Shown: positions 10,484 to 19,797, numbered from the stretch's first letter. The stretch: DNA of 64,000 nt from Halalkalibacter sp. APA_J-10(15) (GCF_023017105.1 NZ_JALKEV010000018.1:1-64000); one strand, 5' to 3'. Notes: generated from the letters alone by a model not told the origin. Numbers and translations are program-made.

Positions 10484-10610
10484 TGGTTTTCCCCTTTTTG
10501 AATGACCTCGAAGCAATGAGTGCAGTCGCTACATCTTTTAAAATCCTGTGGTGAGTGGTTTTCCCGCCACTAGACGAGACGCGTAGCAAACGGAGCCATT
10601 GTCACATTTT
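10484..10610 (+). repeat. Dispersed intergenic repeat, copy A
   Basis: This sequence, nine bases after yacL, recurs in inverted orientation at 31505-31631 just after rpoC. Shared blocks include CCCCTTTTTGAATGACCTC, AGTCGCTACATCTTTTAAA and CTGTGGTGAGTG. The copies are roughly 80% identical by eye. The centre is an imperfect hairpin here and a perfect one in the other copy. No coding capacity is apparent. It behaves like a small non-autonomous element or a conserved post-operon structure. Confidence 0.8.
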
Positions 10611-10689
10611 TTATTGCTTTTTTGAACAGGATATAAACAAATATCAAGCGTTGAGACTACAAATCAGATTAATGTACTTGAATATCATT

Positions 10690-10735
10690 GAGGACACTGA
10701 AAAAGGACAATTTAACTTTTTCGGTGTCCTCTTCT
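10690..10735 (+). terminator. Terminator-like hairpin downstream of yacL
   Basis: GAGGACACTGAAAAAG pairs with CTTTTTCGGTGTCCTC (one mismatch-type G-T pair) around a 10-base loop. The following sequence is only moderately T-rich (TTCTATG), so termination may be partial. Confidence 0.65.
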
Positions 10736-10797
10736 ATGATTGCGAGGAGGAACGTGCTAAAATAAGAACGATTTGGGATGTGTTAGGGGCGAGTGAG

Positions 10798-11487
10798 ATG
10801 AAATATAGCGTAGTCATTGTAGCGGCAGGGCAAGGAAAAAGAATGAAAGCAGGAAAAAATAAAATGCTGCTGGAGTTAAGAGGTGAACCACTTGTGATTC
10901 ATACTCTTCGCTTGTTTGTTCATGATGACCAATGTGATGAGGTAGTTCTTGTTGTGAATGAACATGAAATAGAAGCTATGAAGAAACTCGTTGGAGTAGT
11001 TGAAATGAATAAGCCATGTAAAATCGTTGCAGGAGGTAAAGAACGCCAGCACAGTGTTAAGAACGGAATAGATCAATTGCGTCATAAAGGGATTGTGTTA
11101 GTGCATGACGGAGCGAGGCCGTTTGTTCGAAATGATGTTTTACAGAAGCTTGTTGCTCAAGCAAAGCAAAGTGGAGCAGCAACAACTGCTGTCGCTGTTA
11201 AAGATACAGTGAAAAGGGTTCAGCACCATCGAGTGGTTGAGACATTAAATCGCAGTGAGCTATGGGCGGTACAAACACCTCAAGCGTTTGAGGTTGTATT
11301 GCTACAGAAAGCACATGAGAAGGCAGAAGAAGAGGGTTTCTTTGGGACTGATGATTGTAGCTTAATTGAATGGTTAGGCCACGAGGTTGTGATTGTTGAA
11401 AGTGATTACCATAATATTAAGCTTACAACACCCGAAGATTTGCTTTTTGCTGAGGCGATTTTACAAGAAAGGGAGAGACATTTATGA
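10798..11487 (+). CDS. ispD: 2-C-methyl-D-erythritol 4-phosphate cytidylyltransferase
   Basis: IspD transfers CMP to MEP in the non-mevalonate isoprenoid pathway. The 229-residue form starts [19 protein letters not shown], the glycine-rich CTP-binding loop. VHDGARPFV and the C-terminal TTPEDL are also family signatures. The open frame extends 81 codons upstream to 10555, but that part crosses the repeat and hairpin and has no homology signal. ATG 10798 has AGGGG eight bases upstream. The stop overlaps the ispF start (ATGA), giving translational coupling. Confidence 0.96.
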   Translation: MKYSVVIVAAGQGKRMKAGKNKMLLELRGEPLVIHTLRLFVHDDQCDEVVLVVNEHEIEAMKKLVGVVEMNKPCKIVAGGKERQHSVKNGIDQLRHKGIVLVHDGARPFVRNDVLQKLVAQAKQSGAATTAVAVKDTVKRVQHHRVVETLNRSELWAVQTPQAFEVVLLQKAHEKAEEEGFFGTDDCSLIEWLGHEVVIVESDYHNIKLTTPEDLLFAEAILQERERHL

Positions 11488-11954
11488 GAATAGGACAAGG
11501 CTTTGATGTTCATCAGTTAGTGGAGGGTAGGCCACTTATTTTGGGAGGAATTGAAATTCCATATAAGCAAGGGTTACTTGGGCATTCAGATGCAGATGTA
11601 TTACTTCATACGATTACAGATGCTGCTCTTGGAGCAATAGGTGAAGGTGATATTGGACGTCATTTTCCAGATACAGATATCGCGTATAAAGATGCTGATT
11701 CTGCGAAACTGTTAACCGATGTGTGGGAGCTTGTGAAGCAACGGGGCTATCAATTAGGAAATATTGATTGTACGATTATTGCTCAAAAACCGAAAATGTC
11801 CCCTTATATTGAACAGATTCGTGGCCGGATTGCTGAGCTGTTAGAAGCAGATGTTAGTCAAGTGAACGTAAAGGCAACAACAACAGAAAAGCTAGGGTTC
11901 ACAGGACGAGGGGAAGGGATTGCTGCACAGGCTGTGATCTTATTAGCTACGTAA
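11484..11954 (+). CDS. ispF: 2-C-methyl-D-erythritol 2,4-cyclodiphosphate synthase
   Basis: IspF is the next MEP pathway step, forming the cyclodiphosphate from CDP-ME-2-phosphate. Metal ligands D8 and H10 lie in GQGFDVHQL and the third histidine in [25 protein letters not shown] near the C-terminus is the CMP-binding end. Length 156 is typical for this homotrimer. It overlaps ispD by four bases, so the two enzymes are made together. Confidence 0.97.
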   Translation: MRIGQGFDVHQLVEGRPLILGGIEIPYKQGLLGHSDADVLLHTITDAALGAIGEGDIGRHFPDTDIAYKDADSAKLLTDVWELVKQRGYQLGNIDCTIIAQKPKMSPYIEQIRGRIAELLEADVSQVNVKATTTEKLGFTGRGEGIAAQAVILLAT

Positions 11955-11961
11955 CGAAAAC

Positions 11962-11992
11962 TTGACCATTGCAGTGTAATTGGTGCTAAAAT
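11962..11992 (+). promoter_or_regulatory. Possible SigA promoter for gltX
   Basis: TTGACC (11962-11967), a long 19-bp spacer and TAAAAT (11987-11992). It lies in the short gap between ispF and gltX. Confidence 0.5.
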
Positions 11993-12040
11993 AGAACAAT
12001 GAAGGCGAGCAGAGGCTCGAATACAGGAGGTATAATGAGG

Positions 12041-13498
12041 ATGGGAAGCGAAGTAAGAGTAAGGTTTGCTCCGAGTCCAACTGGACATTTACATATTGGT
12101 GGTGCACGTTCCGCCCTTTTTAACTATTTATTTGCTAAAAGCCAAGGTGGGCAATTTATTTTACGAATTGAAGATACCGACCAAGCACGAAATGTAGAGG
12201 ATGCAAAAGAAAAGCTTTTAGAAAGCTTAAAGTGGTTAGGAATTCAATGGGATGAAAGCATTGATGTCGGTGGAGAATATGGTCCTTATAGCTGTATGGA
12301 GCGTACTCATATTTATCAAGAATATCTTGAGCGGCTATTAAAGGAAGGGAAGGCGTATTACTGTTTTATGACGGAAGAGGAGCTTGAGGCGGAACGTGAG
12401 GAGCAACGCTCACGTGGAGAAACACCAAAGTATAGTGGGCGTGATCGTGATTTAACAGAGGAGCAGCGTAAGGACTATGAGGCAAAAGGATTAAAGCCAG
12501 TCATTCGCTTCCGTGTGCCTGAAGGACAAATCATCAAAATTGATGATGCGATACGCGGGGAGGTATCGTTTGAATCTGATGGAATCGGGGACTTTGTCAT
12601 CGCACGAAAAGATGGTATTCCGATGTATAATTTTGCCGTTACAGTTGATGATCATTTAATGAAAATTTCTCATGTGATCCGTGGGGAGGAACACCTTTCT
12701 AATACACCTTTACAAGTATTATTATATGGAGCATTTGGATGGGAGGTGCCACGTTTTGCTCATGCCTCTTTAATCTTAAATGCTGACCGCCAGAAGATGA
12801 GCAAGCGGGATGAATCCATTATTCAATTCGTAGAACAATATAAGGATTTAGGTTATAAACAAGAAGCATTAGTCAATTTCTTGGCACTACTTGGCTGGTC
12901 TCCTGGTGGAGAAGAAGAAATCTTTACATTGGCGGAGCTAGAAGAAATCTTTTCATTAGAGCGAGTATCAAAGGCTCCAGCGATATTCGATACAGACAAA
13001 TTAGCATGGATGAATAATCAATATTTAAAGGAAGCTGATCTTGATGAGGTTGTTGCTTTATCATTACCTCATTTAATTAAAGCAGGTAGACTTCCGGCTG
13101 ATTTAAGTGAGGAACAACGTCATTGGGCTAGAGACCTTATTGCCCTGTACCAAGAACAGCTTCAATATGGATCAGAAATTGTTGAGTTGACGGAACTTTT
13201 CTTTAAGAAGGAAATTGAGTATAATGAAGACGCACAAGTCGTATTAGACGAAGAACAAGTTCCTGAGGTGCTCGCTCAATTTGCAAAAGAGCTAAGTAAG
13301 CTAGAGGAGTTTACGGCGCAAGATGTGAAGAGCGCGATTAAAGCAACGCAGAAAGCAACAGGACAAAAAGGGAAGAAGCTGTTTATGCCAATTCGTGTAG
13401 CAACGACAGGCTTAACGCACGGCAGGGATCTTCCAGAATCGATAGCACTTATTGGAAAAGATGTTATTTTGGCACGCTTAGAGCAATTACGTGCATAA
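12041..13498 (+). CDS. gltX: Glutamyl-tRNA synthetase
   Basis: A class I synthetase charging tRNA-Glu, and in Bacillaceae usually also misacylating tRNA-Gln for GatCAB. The HIGH-type signature is HLHIG in [19 protein letters not shown], and KMSKR lies near 250. The C-terminal half is the anticodon-binding cage. From ATG 12041 the protein is 485 residues, starting [13 protein letters not shown], which matches the family start. An ATG six bases earlier (12035) is closer to AGGAGG and cannot be excluded. A T-box region follows before cysE. Confidence 0.96.
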   Translation: MGSEVRVRFAPSPTGHLHIGGARSALFNYLFAKSQGGQFILRIEDTDQARNVEDAKEKLLESLKWLGIQWDESIDVGGEYGPYSCMERTHIYQEYLERLLKEGKAYYCFMTEEELEAEREEQRSRGETPKYSGRDRDLTEEQRKDYEAKGLKPVIRFRVPEGQIIKIDDAIRGEVSFESDGIGDFVIARKDGIPMYNFAVTVDDHLMKISHVIRGEEHLSNTPLQVLLYGAFGWEVPRFAHASLILNADRQKMSKRDESIIQFVEQYKDLGYKQEALVNFLALLGWSPGGEEEIFTLAELEEIFSLERVSKAPAIFDTDKLAWMNNQYLKEADLDEVVALSLPHLIKAGRLPADLSEEQRHWARDLIALYQEQLQYGSEIVELTELFFKKEIEYNEDAQVVLDEEQVPEVLAQFAKELSKLEEFTAQDVKSAIKATQKATGQKGKKLFMPIRVATTGLTHGRDLPESIALIGKDVILARLEQLRA

Positions 13499-13517
13499 GA
13501 TGGAGCATTATCATAAT

Positions 13518-13770
13518 GAAAAGCGATGAGAGGGAAAAGTAGGATGAAGAAAGCCTCACAGAGAGAACTACATGAGCTGAAAGTAGTTTAGGTAGACTTT
13601 TTTTGAACATGCACCCTTGAGCCTCTTTCTGAACGAATAATCTGTGTAGGAAAGAGCGTGTTGCGGCGTTATTCGCATAGAGATAACAGATTTTGATCTG
13701 TTAAACAGAGTGGAACCGCGTAAATAAAGCGCCTCTGTGCTATGACGAGCACAGAGGCGCTTATCTTTTT
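13518..13770 (+). promoter_or_regulatory. T-box leader for cysteine genes cysE-cysS
   Basis: The T-box sequence AGAGTGGAACCGCG (13707-13720) is directly followed by a strong terminator, AGCGCCTCTGTGCT/AGCACAGAGGCGCT (13728-13761) with a T run. Upstream, GAACATGCACC places a TGC cysteine codon at 13610-13612 as the likely specifier. Uncharged tRNA-Cys should stabilise the antiterminator and turn on serine acetyltransferase and cysteinyl-tRNA synthetase. Confidence 0.92.
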
Positions 13771-13809
13771 GTAGATAGAAATAGAAAATGAAGGAACGGA
13801 AAGGGGGAG

Positions 13810-14463
13810 ATGAAGTTGAGGAGGATGATTCGAACATTGCTTAATGATGTTGATGTCGTTTTTGATCAGGATCCTGCAGCTAGAAGTAGAATGGAAGTCA
13901 TATTCACTTATTCCGGCGTACATGCGATTTGGTCTCATCGGCTCGCTCATTGGCTCTGGAAACGACGTATCTTCTTTTTAGCACGGTTTATCTCACAAGT
14001 TAGTCGCTTTTTTACAGGCATTGAAATTCACCCTGGTGCTGTTATTGGCCAACGTGTGTTTATTGATCATGGTATGGGTGTAGTGATAGGGGAAACGTGT
14101 GAAATTGGCGATCATGTTACGATTTACCAAGGGGTGACTCTCGGTGGAACTGGAAAGGAAAAGGGCAAGCGTCACCCGACAATAGAAGATCATGTCTTAA
14201 TTGCTTCAGGGGCAAAGGTACTCGGTTCGTTTACGATTGGTCAGCATTCTCGCATAGGTGCAGGCTCTGTTGTATTAAAGGAGGTCCCCCCTAAGTCCAC
14301 AGTTGTTGGTATACCAGGGAAGATTGTTGTTCAGGATGGAATCAAGGTTGAACATGGTTTAAATCATCATCAACTTCCAGACCCGATCGCTGATAAGTTA
14401 AAGGAATTAGAAGAAGAAATAAAAGAATTGAAGGCTGCTTTGAAGGAGCAAGATCATTCGTAA
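13810..14463 (+). CDS. cysE: Serine acetyltransferase
   Basis: It acetylates serine to O-acetylserine, the cysteine precursor. The left-handed beta-helix hexapeptide domain carries the catalytic region [17 protein letters not shown] and the [14 protein letters not shown] loop. The 217 residues match the Bacillus form with its charged C-terminal tail. Start choice is uncertain: ATG 13810 touches the ribosome site AAGGGGGAG, while TTG 13816 is six bases from it. It lies behind the cysteine T-box with cysS 19 bp downstream, so supply of cysteine and its tRNA charging share one control. Confidence 0.94.
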   Translation: MKLRRMIRTLLNDVDVVFDQDPAARSRMEVIFTYSGVHAIWSHRLAHWLWKRRIFFLARFISQVSRFFTGIEIHPGAVIGQRVFIDHGMGVVIGETCEIGDHVTIYQGVTLGGTGKEKGKRHPTIEDHVLIASGAKVLGSFTIGQHSRIGAGSVVLKEVPPKSTVVGIPGKIVVQDGIKVEHGLNHHQLPDPIADKLKELEEEIKELKAALKEQDHS

Positions 14464-14482
14464 AGAAGGAGGGAATTGAAGG

Positions 14483-15880
14483 ATGTCGATACATCTTTAT
14501 AATAGCTTAACGAAGAAAAAGGAGCGATTTGTTCCGTTAGAAGAAGGTAAGGTGAAAATGTATGTATGTGGGCCGACGGTTTATAACTACATTCATATTG
14601 GAAATGCCAGACCAGCGATTGTATACGATATGGTACGACGCTATTTAGAGTATCGAGGATATGAAGTTGAATTTATTTCCAATTTCACAGATGTTGATGA
14701 TAAAATCATCCGTGCTGCTAAGGAAATGGGAGAGGATGTCTTCGCTGTTGCTAATCGTTTTATTGATGCCTACCATGATGATACGTGCGCACTTGGTGTG
14801 AGAGAAGCTGATGTCCATCCGAGAGTGACAGATACGATGCCTGAAATTATAACCTTTATTGAAGGGCTTGTTGAAAAAGGTTATGCATATGAAGCTGATG
14901 GAGATGTGTATTTTCGCACACGGAAATTTAAGGATTATGGGAAGCTGTCAGCTCAGCCTCTTGAAGAATTACGTTCGGGTGCAAGAATTGAAGTTGACTC
15001 TCGTAAAGAGGACTCGTTAGACTTTGTTTTATGGAAAGCGGCGAAGCAAGGTGAGATTTCCTGGGAAAGTCCGTGGGGGAACGGACGTCCTGGCTGGCAT
15101 ATTGAGTGCTCAGCAATGGTCAAAAAATATTTAGGTGATACGATTGATATACATGCAGGGGGGCAAGATTTAACATTTCCTCACCATGAAAATGAGATTG
15201 CTCAAACTGAGGCTTTGACGGAAAAGCCAATGGCAAAATATTGGCTCCATAATGGATTTATAAATATTGATAATGAGAAAATGTCGAAATCGTTAGGAAA
15301 CTTCGTATTGGCAAAAGATATTATTCAACAGCATTCGGCAGAAGTTGTCCGTTTCTTTATGTTAACGGCACACTATCGTAGTCCAATTAATTTTAGCGAT
15401 GAGCTTCTTGAAGGAGCGAAGAATGGTCTCGAACGATTGAAAACGGCTGTTTCGGCGATTGGTCATCGTCTTGAAAAATCAGCTGACTTAGGAGATCGAG
15501 GAGACTGGATTGAAAAAATTGATCAGTTGAAACAACGTTTTATTGTAGAGATGGATGATGATTTTAATAGTGCTAACGCCATTTCAATTATGTTTGATTT
15601 AGCTAAAGAAGCCAATCGTTATTTACGTGAGGAACAGACGTCAAAGGAAATTCTTTCACGCTTTTTTGAGCAATTGAAGGAGTTTGCTGATGTACTAGGA
15701 CTCTCTTTACAAGATCAGAGTGAATTATTGGATTCTGAAATTGAGGAGCTTATTGAAAAGCGTAACAGAGCGAGAAAGGAAAAGGATTTCTCATTAGCAG
15801 ATGAAATACGTGATCAATTAAAGGAACAAGGGATTATTCTTGAGGATACACCTCAAGGGGTTCGTTGGAAGAGAGGCTAA
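14483..15880 (+). CDS. cysS: Cysteinyl-tRNA synthetase
   Basis: Class Ia synthetase of 465 residues. [11 protein letters not shown] carries the HIGH motif, EKMSKSLGN is the KMSKS loop, and the zinc ligands include the Cys of [10 protein letters not shown], the ECS segment and the HHEN segment. The C-terminal DALR-type domain is present. It starts at ATG 14483 with GAAGGAGGG upstream. It is co-transcribed with cysE under the T-box. Confidence 0.97.
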   Translation: MSIHLYNSLTKKKERFVPLEEGKVKMYVCGPTVYNYIHIGNARPAIVYDMVRRYLEYRGYEVEFISNFTDVDDKIIRAAKEMGEDVFAVANRFIDAYHDDTCALGVREADVHPRVTDTMPEIITFIEGLVEKGYAYEADGDVYFRTRKFKDYGKLSAQPLEELRSGARIEVDSRKEDSLDFVLWKAAKQGEISWESPWGNGRPGWHIECSAMVKKYLGDTIDIHAGGQDLTFPHHENEIAQTEALTEKPMAKYWLHNGFINIDNEKMSKSLGNFVLAKDIIQQHSAEVVRFFMLTAHYRSPINFSDELLEGAKNGLERLKTAVSAIGHRLEKSADLGDRGDWIEKIDQLKQRFIVEMDDDFNSANAISIMFDLAKEANRYLREEQTSKEILSRFFEQLKEFADVLGLSLQDQSELLDSEIEELIEKRNRARKEKDFSLADEIRDQLKEQGIILEDTPQGVRWKRG

Positions 15881-15887
15881 TCGATTT

Positions 15888-16307
15888 ATGAAAATTATTG
15901 ATCCTACCATTGATTTGACACAAGTAAATGCCTTGGCCCTAGCATATATGGGGGATAGCGTCCTTGATATGTATGTTCGCTATTTCCTCATCGCTAAGGG
16001 GAAGGTTCGACCACATCAATTACACGTAGAGGCGACGAAATATGTATCAGCTAAGGCGCAGGCGAACGCTGTCCGCTATCTTATCGATGAGGAATTTCTA
16101 ACAGAGCAGGAAATGGCCGTTTTTAAGAGGGGCCGCAATGCAAAGTCTGGAACAATACCAAAGAATACTGATTTAAACACGTATCGCTATTCGACAGGGT
16201 TCGAAGCGGTACTCGGATTTTTGTATTTCCAGGGGAATAATGAACGGTTAGATAAGCTGATGATAAAAGCCATTTACTTTATTGAAAATGAAAGGAAAGG
16301 AGGCTAG
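15888..16307 (+). CDS. mrnC: Mini-ribonuclease III
   Basis: A stand-alone RNase III catalytic domain without a dsRNA-binding domain, which in B. subtilis matures 23S rRNA. LALAYMGDSVLDMYVR holds the catalytic acidic residues, and GRNAKSGTIPKNTDLNTYRYSTGFEAVLG is the second signature. ATG 15888 gives 139 residues. The open frame reaches back into cysS, but GAGAGG (15871-15876) supports 15888. It follows cysS by seven bases and abuts rlmB. Confidence 0.95.
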   Translation: MKIIDPTIDLTQVNALALAYMGDSVLDMYVRYFLIAKGKVRPHQLHVEATKYVSAKAQANAVRYLIDEEFLTEQEMAVFKRGRNAKSGTIPKNTDLNTYRYSTGFEAVLGFLYFQGNNERLDKLMIKAIYFIENERKGG

Positions 16308-16310
16308 GTG

Positions 16311-17060
16311 ATGAGTCAGGAATTCATTTATGGAAAAAACCCTGTTATTGAAGCGTTAAAGTCTGGACATGCCATTAATAAAATTTGGATTGCAGAAGGA
16401 TCACAAAAGGGACAAATGACAAAGGTTATCCAATTAGCAAAGGAAAAGGGTGTTTTAATTCAAAGTGCACCGAAGAGAAAGCTGGATCAGCTTGTTCAAG
16501 TTGATCAGCATCAAGGTGTCGTTGCGTCTGTGGCTGCCTATGAATACGCCGAGATTGATGATTTGTTTAACCGTGCAAACAAACAAGGTGAGGAACCCTT
16601 CTTCCTCATATTAGATGAAATAGAGGATCCGCATAACCTTGGCTCAATATTAAGGACAGCAGATGCTGTCGGAGCGCATGGAGTGATTATTCCTAAAAGG
16701 CGGGCGGTAGGTTTAACGCAAACCGTTGCAAAGGCATCTGCTGGTGCGATTGAATATATTCCGGTTGTGCGTGTGACTAATATCGCTCGGACAATGGAAG
16801 AGTTGAAAAAACTGGGCTTGTGGTTTGTTGGAACAGATGCAAAAGGGCAAGAGGATTACCGACAAGCGTCGTATGATATGCCAATTGGATTAGTCATTGG
16901 AAGTGAAGGCAAAGGGATAAGTCGATTAGTGAAGGAAAAGTGTGATTTCCTTGTGCAAATCCCAATGGCTGGTCGCGTCACTTCACTTAATGCATCTGTA
17001 GCAGCAAGCTTACTCATGTACGAAGTATATCGAAATCGCCACGAGCTAGGAAGAACGTGA
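16311..17060 (+). CDS. rlmB: 23S rRNA (guanosine-2'-O-) methyltransferase RlmB
   Basis: SPOUT-fold rRNA methyltransferase of 249 residues, with the N-terminal substrate-binding segment EFIYGKNPVIEAL. The trefoil-knot signatures are LDEIEDPHNLGSILRTADA, IGSEGKGISRLV and IPMAGRVTSLNASVAAS. ATG 16311 sits seven bases after AAGGAGG; a GTG immediately before it at 16308 is an alternative. It continues the cysE-cysS-mrnC run, pairing cleavage and modification of 23S rRNA. Confidence 0.95.
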   Translation: MSQEFIYGKNPVIEALKSGHAINKIWIAEGSQKGQMTKVIQLAKEKGVLIQSAPKRKLDQLVQVDQHQGVVASVAAYEYAEIDDLFNRANKQGEEPFFLILDEIEDPHNLGSILRTADAVGAHGVIIPKRRAVGLTQTVAKASAGAIEYIPVVRVTNIARTMEELKKLGLWFVGTDAKGQEDYRQASYDMPIGLVIGSEGKGISRLVKEKCDFLVQIPMAGRVTSLNASVAASLLMYEVYRNRHELGRT

Positions 17061-17064
17061 GGAC

Positions 17065-17574
17065 ATGAAAGACATTTTATTAGTGGATGGCTACAACATG
17101 ATTGGTGCATGGCCGAAGTTGAGTGATATGAAAGAGAAAGACTTTGAATTAGCACGTGATTGCCTTGTAGAAATGATGGCTGAGTATCAAGCATTTACAG
17201 GGTTTAAGGTTTACGTTGTTTTTGATGCTCATATGGTTGAGGGAATTGGAAAGACGTATCATAACTTTCGAGTTGATGTGATATACACAAGGAAAAATGA
17301 GACGGCTGATGAGCGCATTGAAAAGCTCGTTCATCAGCTTAAGCGGATCGATACGAGGATCCATGTGGCGACATCTGATTTTACAGAGCAGTCATTAATA
17401 TTTGGTAGTGGGGCCTTGCGAAAATCAGCCCGTGAATTACTTATTGAAATTGAGTCAACAGAGAAAGGGATTGACAAAGAAGTACAAAATACTCTAAAAC
17501 AACAGCGTTCGACAAACTTGCAATTAAAAGATGAAATTTTAGAAATTTTTGAAAAATGGCGTCGAGAGCGCTAA
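17065..17574 (+). CDS. rae1: Ribosome-associated mRNA endonuclease Rae1 (YacP)
   Basis: A NYN/PIN-like nuclease, 169 residues, starting ILLVDGYNMIGAWP, the acidic catalytic N-terminus. Further acidic residues lie in VVFDAH and in NETADERIE, and VATSDFTEQ follows. In B. subtilis it cuts mRNA in the ribosomal A site. It starts four bases after rlmB and ends the run before the sigH promoter. Confidence 0.93.
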   Translation: MKDILLVDGYNMIGAWPKLSDMKEKDFELARDCLVEMMAEYQAFTGFKVYVVFDAHMVEGIGKTYHNFRVDVIYTRKNETADERIEKLVHQLKRIDTRIHVATSDFTEQSLIFGSGALRKSARELLIEIESTEKGIDKEVQNTLKQQRSTNLQLKDEILEIFEKWRRER

Positions 17575-17581
17575 ACAAAGG

Positions 17582-17611
17582 TTGACCGACTGGAAATATG
17601 TACTATATAAT
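17582..17611 (+). promoter_or_regulatory. SigA promoter of sigH
   Basis: TTGACC (17582-17587), an 18-bp spacer and TATAAT (17606-17611), just after rae1. Confidence 0.8.
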
Positions 17612-17654
17612 GTTTATAAAATTTCAATCAGAGCTGAGGTCGGAGGGGTTGTAA

Positions 17655-18311
17655 GTGGATATGAGCCTTCAAAGAACAGACGTAACGCCTATTTATGACA
17701 AGATTGATGATGATGCTTTAGTTTTATATGTTCGAAATGGTGATAGTGTAGCATTAGAATATTTAATTGATAAGTATAAAAATTTTGTTCGCGCAAAGGC
17801 TAGATCGTATTTTCTCATTGGTGCAGATCATGAGGACATTGTTCAAGAAGGGATGATTGGCCTCTATAAGGCTGTAAGGGATTTTAACGGCGATAAGTTG
17901 TCTTCTTTTAAAGCGTTTGCAGAGTTGTGTATTACTAGGCAAATTATTACAGCTATTAAGACGGCTACTCGTCAGAAGCACATTCCGCTAAACTCATACG
18001 TATCGTTGGACAAGCCTCTATATGATGAGGAATCTGAACGGACATTACTGGATGTTATATGTGGAACGAAAGTAACAGATCCGGAAGAGCTATTAATAAA
18101 CCAAGAAGAATTTCAAGATATTGAACTTAAGATGGGCGAGCTGTTAAGCGATTTAGAAAGACAAGTGCTTATGCTCTATTTAGATGGACGCACATATCAG
18201 GAGATTTCCGTTGATTTAAATAGGCATGTGAAATCGATTGATAATGCCCTTCAACGTGTAAAGCGTAAGCTAGAACGATATGTTGAATTGAGAGGAGTAT
18301 CACTTGCATAA
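17655..18311 (+). CDS. sigH: RNA polymerase sigma-H factor
   Basis: Sigma factor for the transition to stationary phase, competence and early sporulation. Region 2 is FVRAKARSYFLIGADHEDIVQEGMIGLYKAVRDF and region 4 is the C-terminal helix-turn-helix ISVDLNRHVKSIDNALQRVKRKLE. Length 218 matches B. subtilis Spo0H. The GTG start at 17655 follows CGGAGGGG. No AbrB site can be asserted from sequence alone. Presence of this gene supports a spore-former. Confidence 0.97.
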   Translation: MDMSLQRTDVTPIYDKIDDDALVLYVRNGDSVALEYLIDKYKNFVRAKARSYFLIGADHEDIVQEGMIGLYKAVRDFNGDKLSSFKAFAELCITRQIITAIKTATRQKHIPLNSYVSLDKPLYDEESERTLLDVICGTKVTDPEELLINQEEFQDIELKMGELLSDLERQVLMLYLDGRTYQEISVDLNRHVKSIDNALQRVKRKLERYVELRGVSLA

Positions 18312-18320
18312 GATTTTATT

Positions 18321-18423
18321 AAGAGGATACTGTTCGAATGAAAGGTACTGAAATAGTATAAATGAAGAGGCCACTTAAAAAGCACAAATTTTCAGTCGCA
18401 TCGTTCGTAAGTATCCTCTTTTC
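18321..18423 (+). terminator. Long-stem terminator after sigH
   Basis: AAGAGGATACT (18321-18331) is the perfect reverse complement of AGTATCCTCTT (18410-18420), with T residues following. The 78-base loop holds a second inverted pair (ACTGAAAT with ATTTTCAGT). The nested form suggests a terminator interrupted by an inserted hairpin. Confidence 0.65.
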
Positions 18424-18456
18424 ATAATTCAAGAATAGAAAAAGGAGCGGTTCCTT

Positions 18457-19266
18457 TTGATCCATAAAACGATCACGATTCAAACGAAGCATACGGAAGT
18501 CCCCTTATATACATATTTTCTCAACCAATCACCTGAGATTGATCCAGAAAGAAAGCGGCCAATCGTTATCGTTTGTCCTGGTGGAGGTTATGAACGTACT
18601 TCAGACCGAGAGGCTGAACCAGTGGCCATTAAGTTTAATGCAATGGGGTTTCATGCGTGTGTCCTTAGATATAGTGTTAAACCCGCTCCGTTTCCAACAT
18701 CATTAATTGAACTAGCCAAAGCAGTTGCCCTTATTAGGGAGAACGCAACAGAATGGAATGTGGACACGAGTAAAATTATTGTCGCTGGTTTTTCTGCTGG
18801 CGGACATTTAGCAGCAAGCTTGGGTGTATTTTGGAGGGAGTCTTTTCTCGCTGAATCATTAGGTGTATCGAGTGATGAACTGAAACCTAATGGCTTGTTG
18901 TTAAGTTATCCTGTTATTTCGTCTACAGAATATGCGCATAAAGGGTCATTTCGTGCATTATTAGGAGATAACTATAAAGAACTTTTATCTCAAGTTTCAT
19001 TAGAAAATCATGTTACGGCACATACTCCGCCAACTTTTTTATGGCACACATATACGGATGAAGCAGTGCCTGTTCAAAATAGTTTCTTGTTTGCACAAGC
19101 CTTGTTAGAGTATCAAGTCCCGTTAGAGATGCATATTTATCCACGAGGAATACACGGACTATCACTTGGTACTGAAGAAACAAAGGCTTACAATAATCAA
19201 GCGACTGTTCAGGATGAAGTCGCAAATTGGATTGATATGGCTGGTGAGTGGATTAGAGGCATGTAA
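18457..19266 (+). CDS. Alpha/beta hydrolase, acetylesterase-like (BD-FAE type)
   Basis: A 269-residue soluble alpha/beta hydrolase without signal peptide. PGGGYERTS forms the oxyanion region, GFSAGGHLAAS carries the nucleophilic serine, YTDEAVP the acid and GIHGLSL the histidine. This is the pattern of intracellular acetyl-xylan or sugar esterases. TTG at 18457 lies nine bases after AAAGGAG. It is bracketed by its own terminators between sigH and rpmG, where B. subtilis has no such gene, so it is probably a lineage-specific insertion. The natural substrate is unknown. Confidence 0.85.
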   Translation: MIHKTITIQTKHTEVPLYTYFLNQSPEIDPERKRPIVIVCPGGGYERTSDREAEPVAIKFNAMGFHACVLRYSVKPAPFPTSLIELAKAVALIRENATEWNVDTSKIIVAGFSAGGHLAASLGVFWRESFLAESLGVSSDELKPNGLLLSYPVISSTEYAHKGSFRALLGDNYKELLSQVSLENHVTAHTPPTFLWHTYTDEAVPVQNSFLFAQALLEYQVPLEMHIYPRGIHGLSLGTEETKAYNNQATVQDEVANWIDMAGEWIRGM

Positions 19267-19293
19267 TCTATATGGCCGCTGAATGAATAGGAC

Positions 19294-19339
19294 AGAAGTG
19301 GTAAAAAAGGTCGCAATGATCTTACCACTTCTTTTTTTT
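19294..19339 (+). terminator. Terminator of the hydrolase gene
   Basis: AGAAGTGGTAA pairs with TTACCACTTCT around an 18-base spacer, followed by a run of T. The intergenic repeat at 19340 begins directly after it. Confidence 0.85.
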
Positions 19340-19400
19340 GAATGATAAGAAAGTATAAAATTGTTAGACGCTTCATCAAGGAGGAAGTAGGTGGTATGAC
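19340..19400 (+). repeat. Dispersed intergenic repeat, second family, copy 1
   Basis: AGAAAGTAT, ATTGTTAGACG, TTCATCA, GGAGGAAGTAGGTGG recur in the same order and orientation at 53083-53137. In both places the repeat starts right after a terminator T tract. It contains a Shine-Dalgarno-like GGAGG. A 13-codon frame follows here and a 25-codon frame in the other copy, but these peptides are not alike. Confidence 0.7.
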
Positions 19401-19460
19401 GGCATTGAGCAGGGCTTTGGAAAATCAACCATTTTAATTAAGCGCTTTCAAATATGTAAA

Positions 19461-19489
19461 TTGACATTGTAGGTGGTTTATACTAGAAT
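19461..19489 (+). promoter_or_regulatory. SigA promoter of rpmG-secE
   Basis: TTGACA (19461-19466), a 17-bp spacer and TAGAAT (19484-19489), 36 bp before rpmG. Confidence 0.8.
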
Positions 19490-19524
19490 GAAATAGTATG
19501 TATGTTAGAAGGTGATGGTGCAAA

Positions 19525-19674
19525 GTGCGAACAAAGGTTGTACTAGCTTGCGAGAATTGTCATTCGAGAAATTACACAACACAAAAGAATACGCAAACCA
19601 AACCAAACCGCATTGAGGCGAGGAAGTTCTGTAAGACTTGTCAAGAGCACACCCTTCATCGTGAGACGAAGTAA
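19525..19674 (+). CDS. rpmG: 50S ribosomal protein L33, zinc-binding form
   Basis: A 49-residue L33 starting [17 protein letters not shown]. Two CXXC motifs (CENC and CKTC) make it the zinc-containing paralogue, the form replaced by a zinc-free copy under zinc starvation in Bacillus. GTG start at 19525. It stands directly upstream of secE, as in B. subtilis. Confidence 0.93.
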   Translation: MRTKVVLACENCHSRNYTTQKNTQTKPNRIEARKFCKTCQEHTLHRETK

Positions 19675-19797
19675 TGGAGCGGTTCTTTTTTATGAGCGGA
19701 AATGAACCTGCCTGTTTGATGGACAAGTTATTGCTTGATTTGTCCGAATAGATTTTGGCTCGTTTGTCTATATTGAATTGTGCTGGAGGTGTCTGTC

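Noticed and set aside
10555-10797. 81-codon N-terminal extension of ispD
   Set aside because: It crosses a dispersed repeat and a terminator-like hairpin, lacks family similarity, and ATG 10798 has a good ribosome site.
13568-13950. Two reverse-strand frames over the cysE leader
   Set aside because: They are shadows of the T-box and the cysE 5' end and have no ribosome site.
19675-19797. Separate promoter for secE
   Set aside because: TTGGCT and TATATT are only eight bases apart, so no valid promoter spacing.
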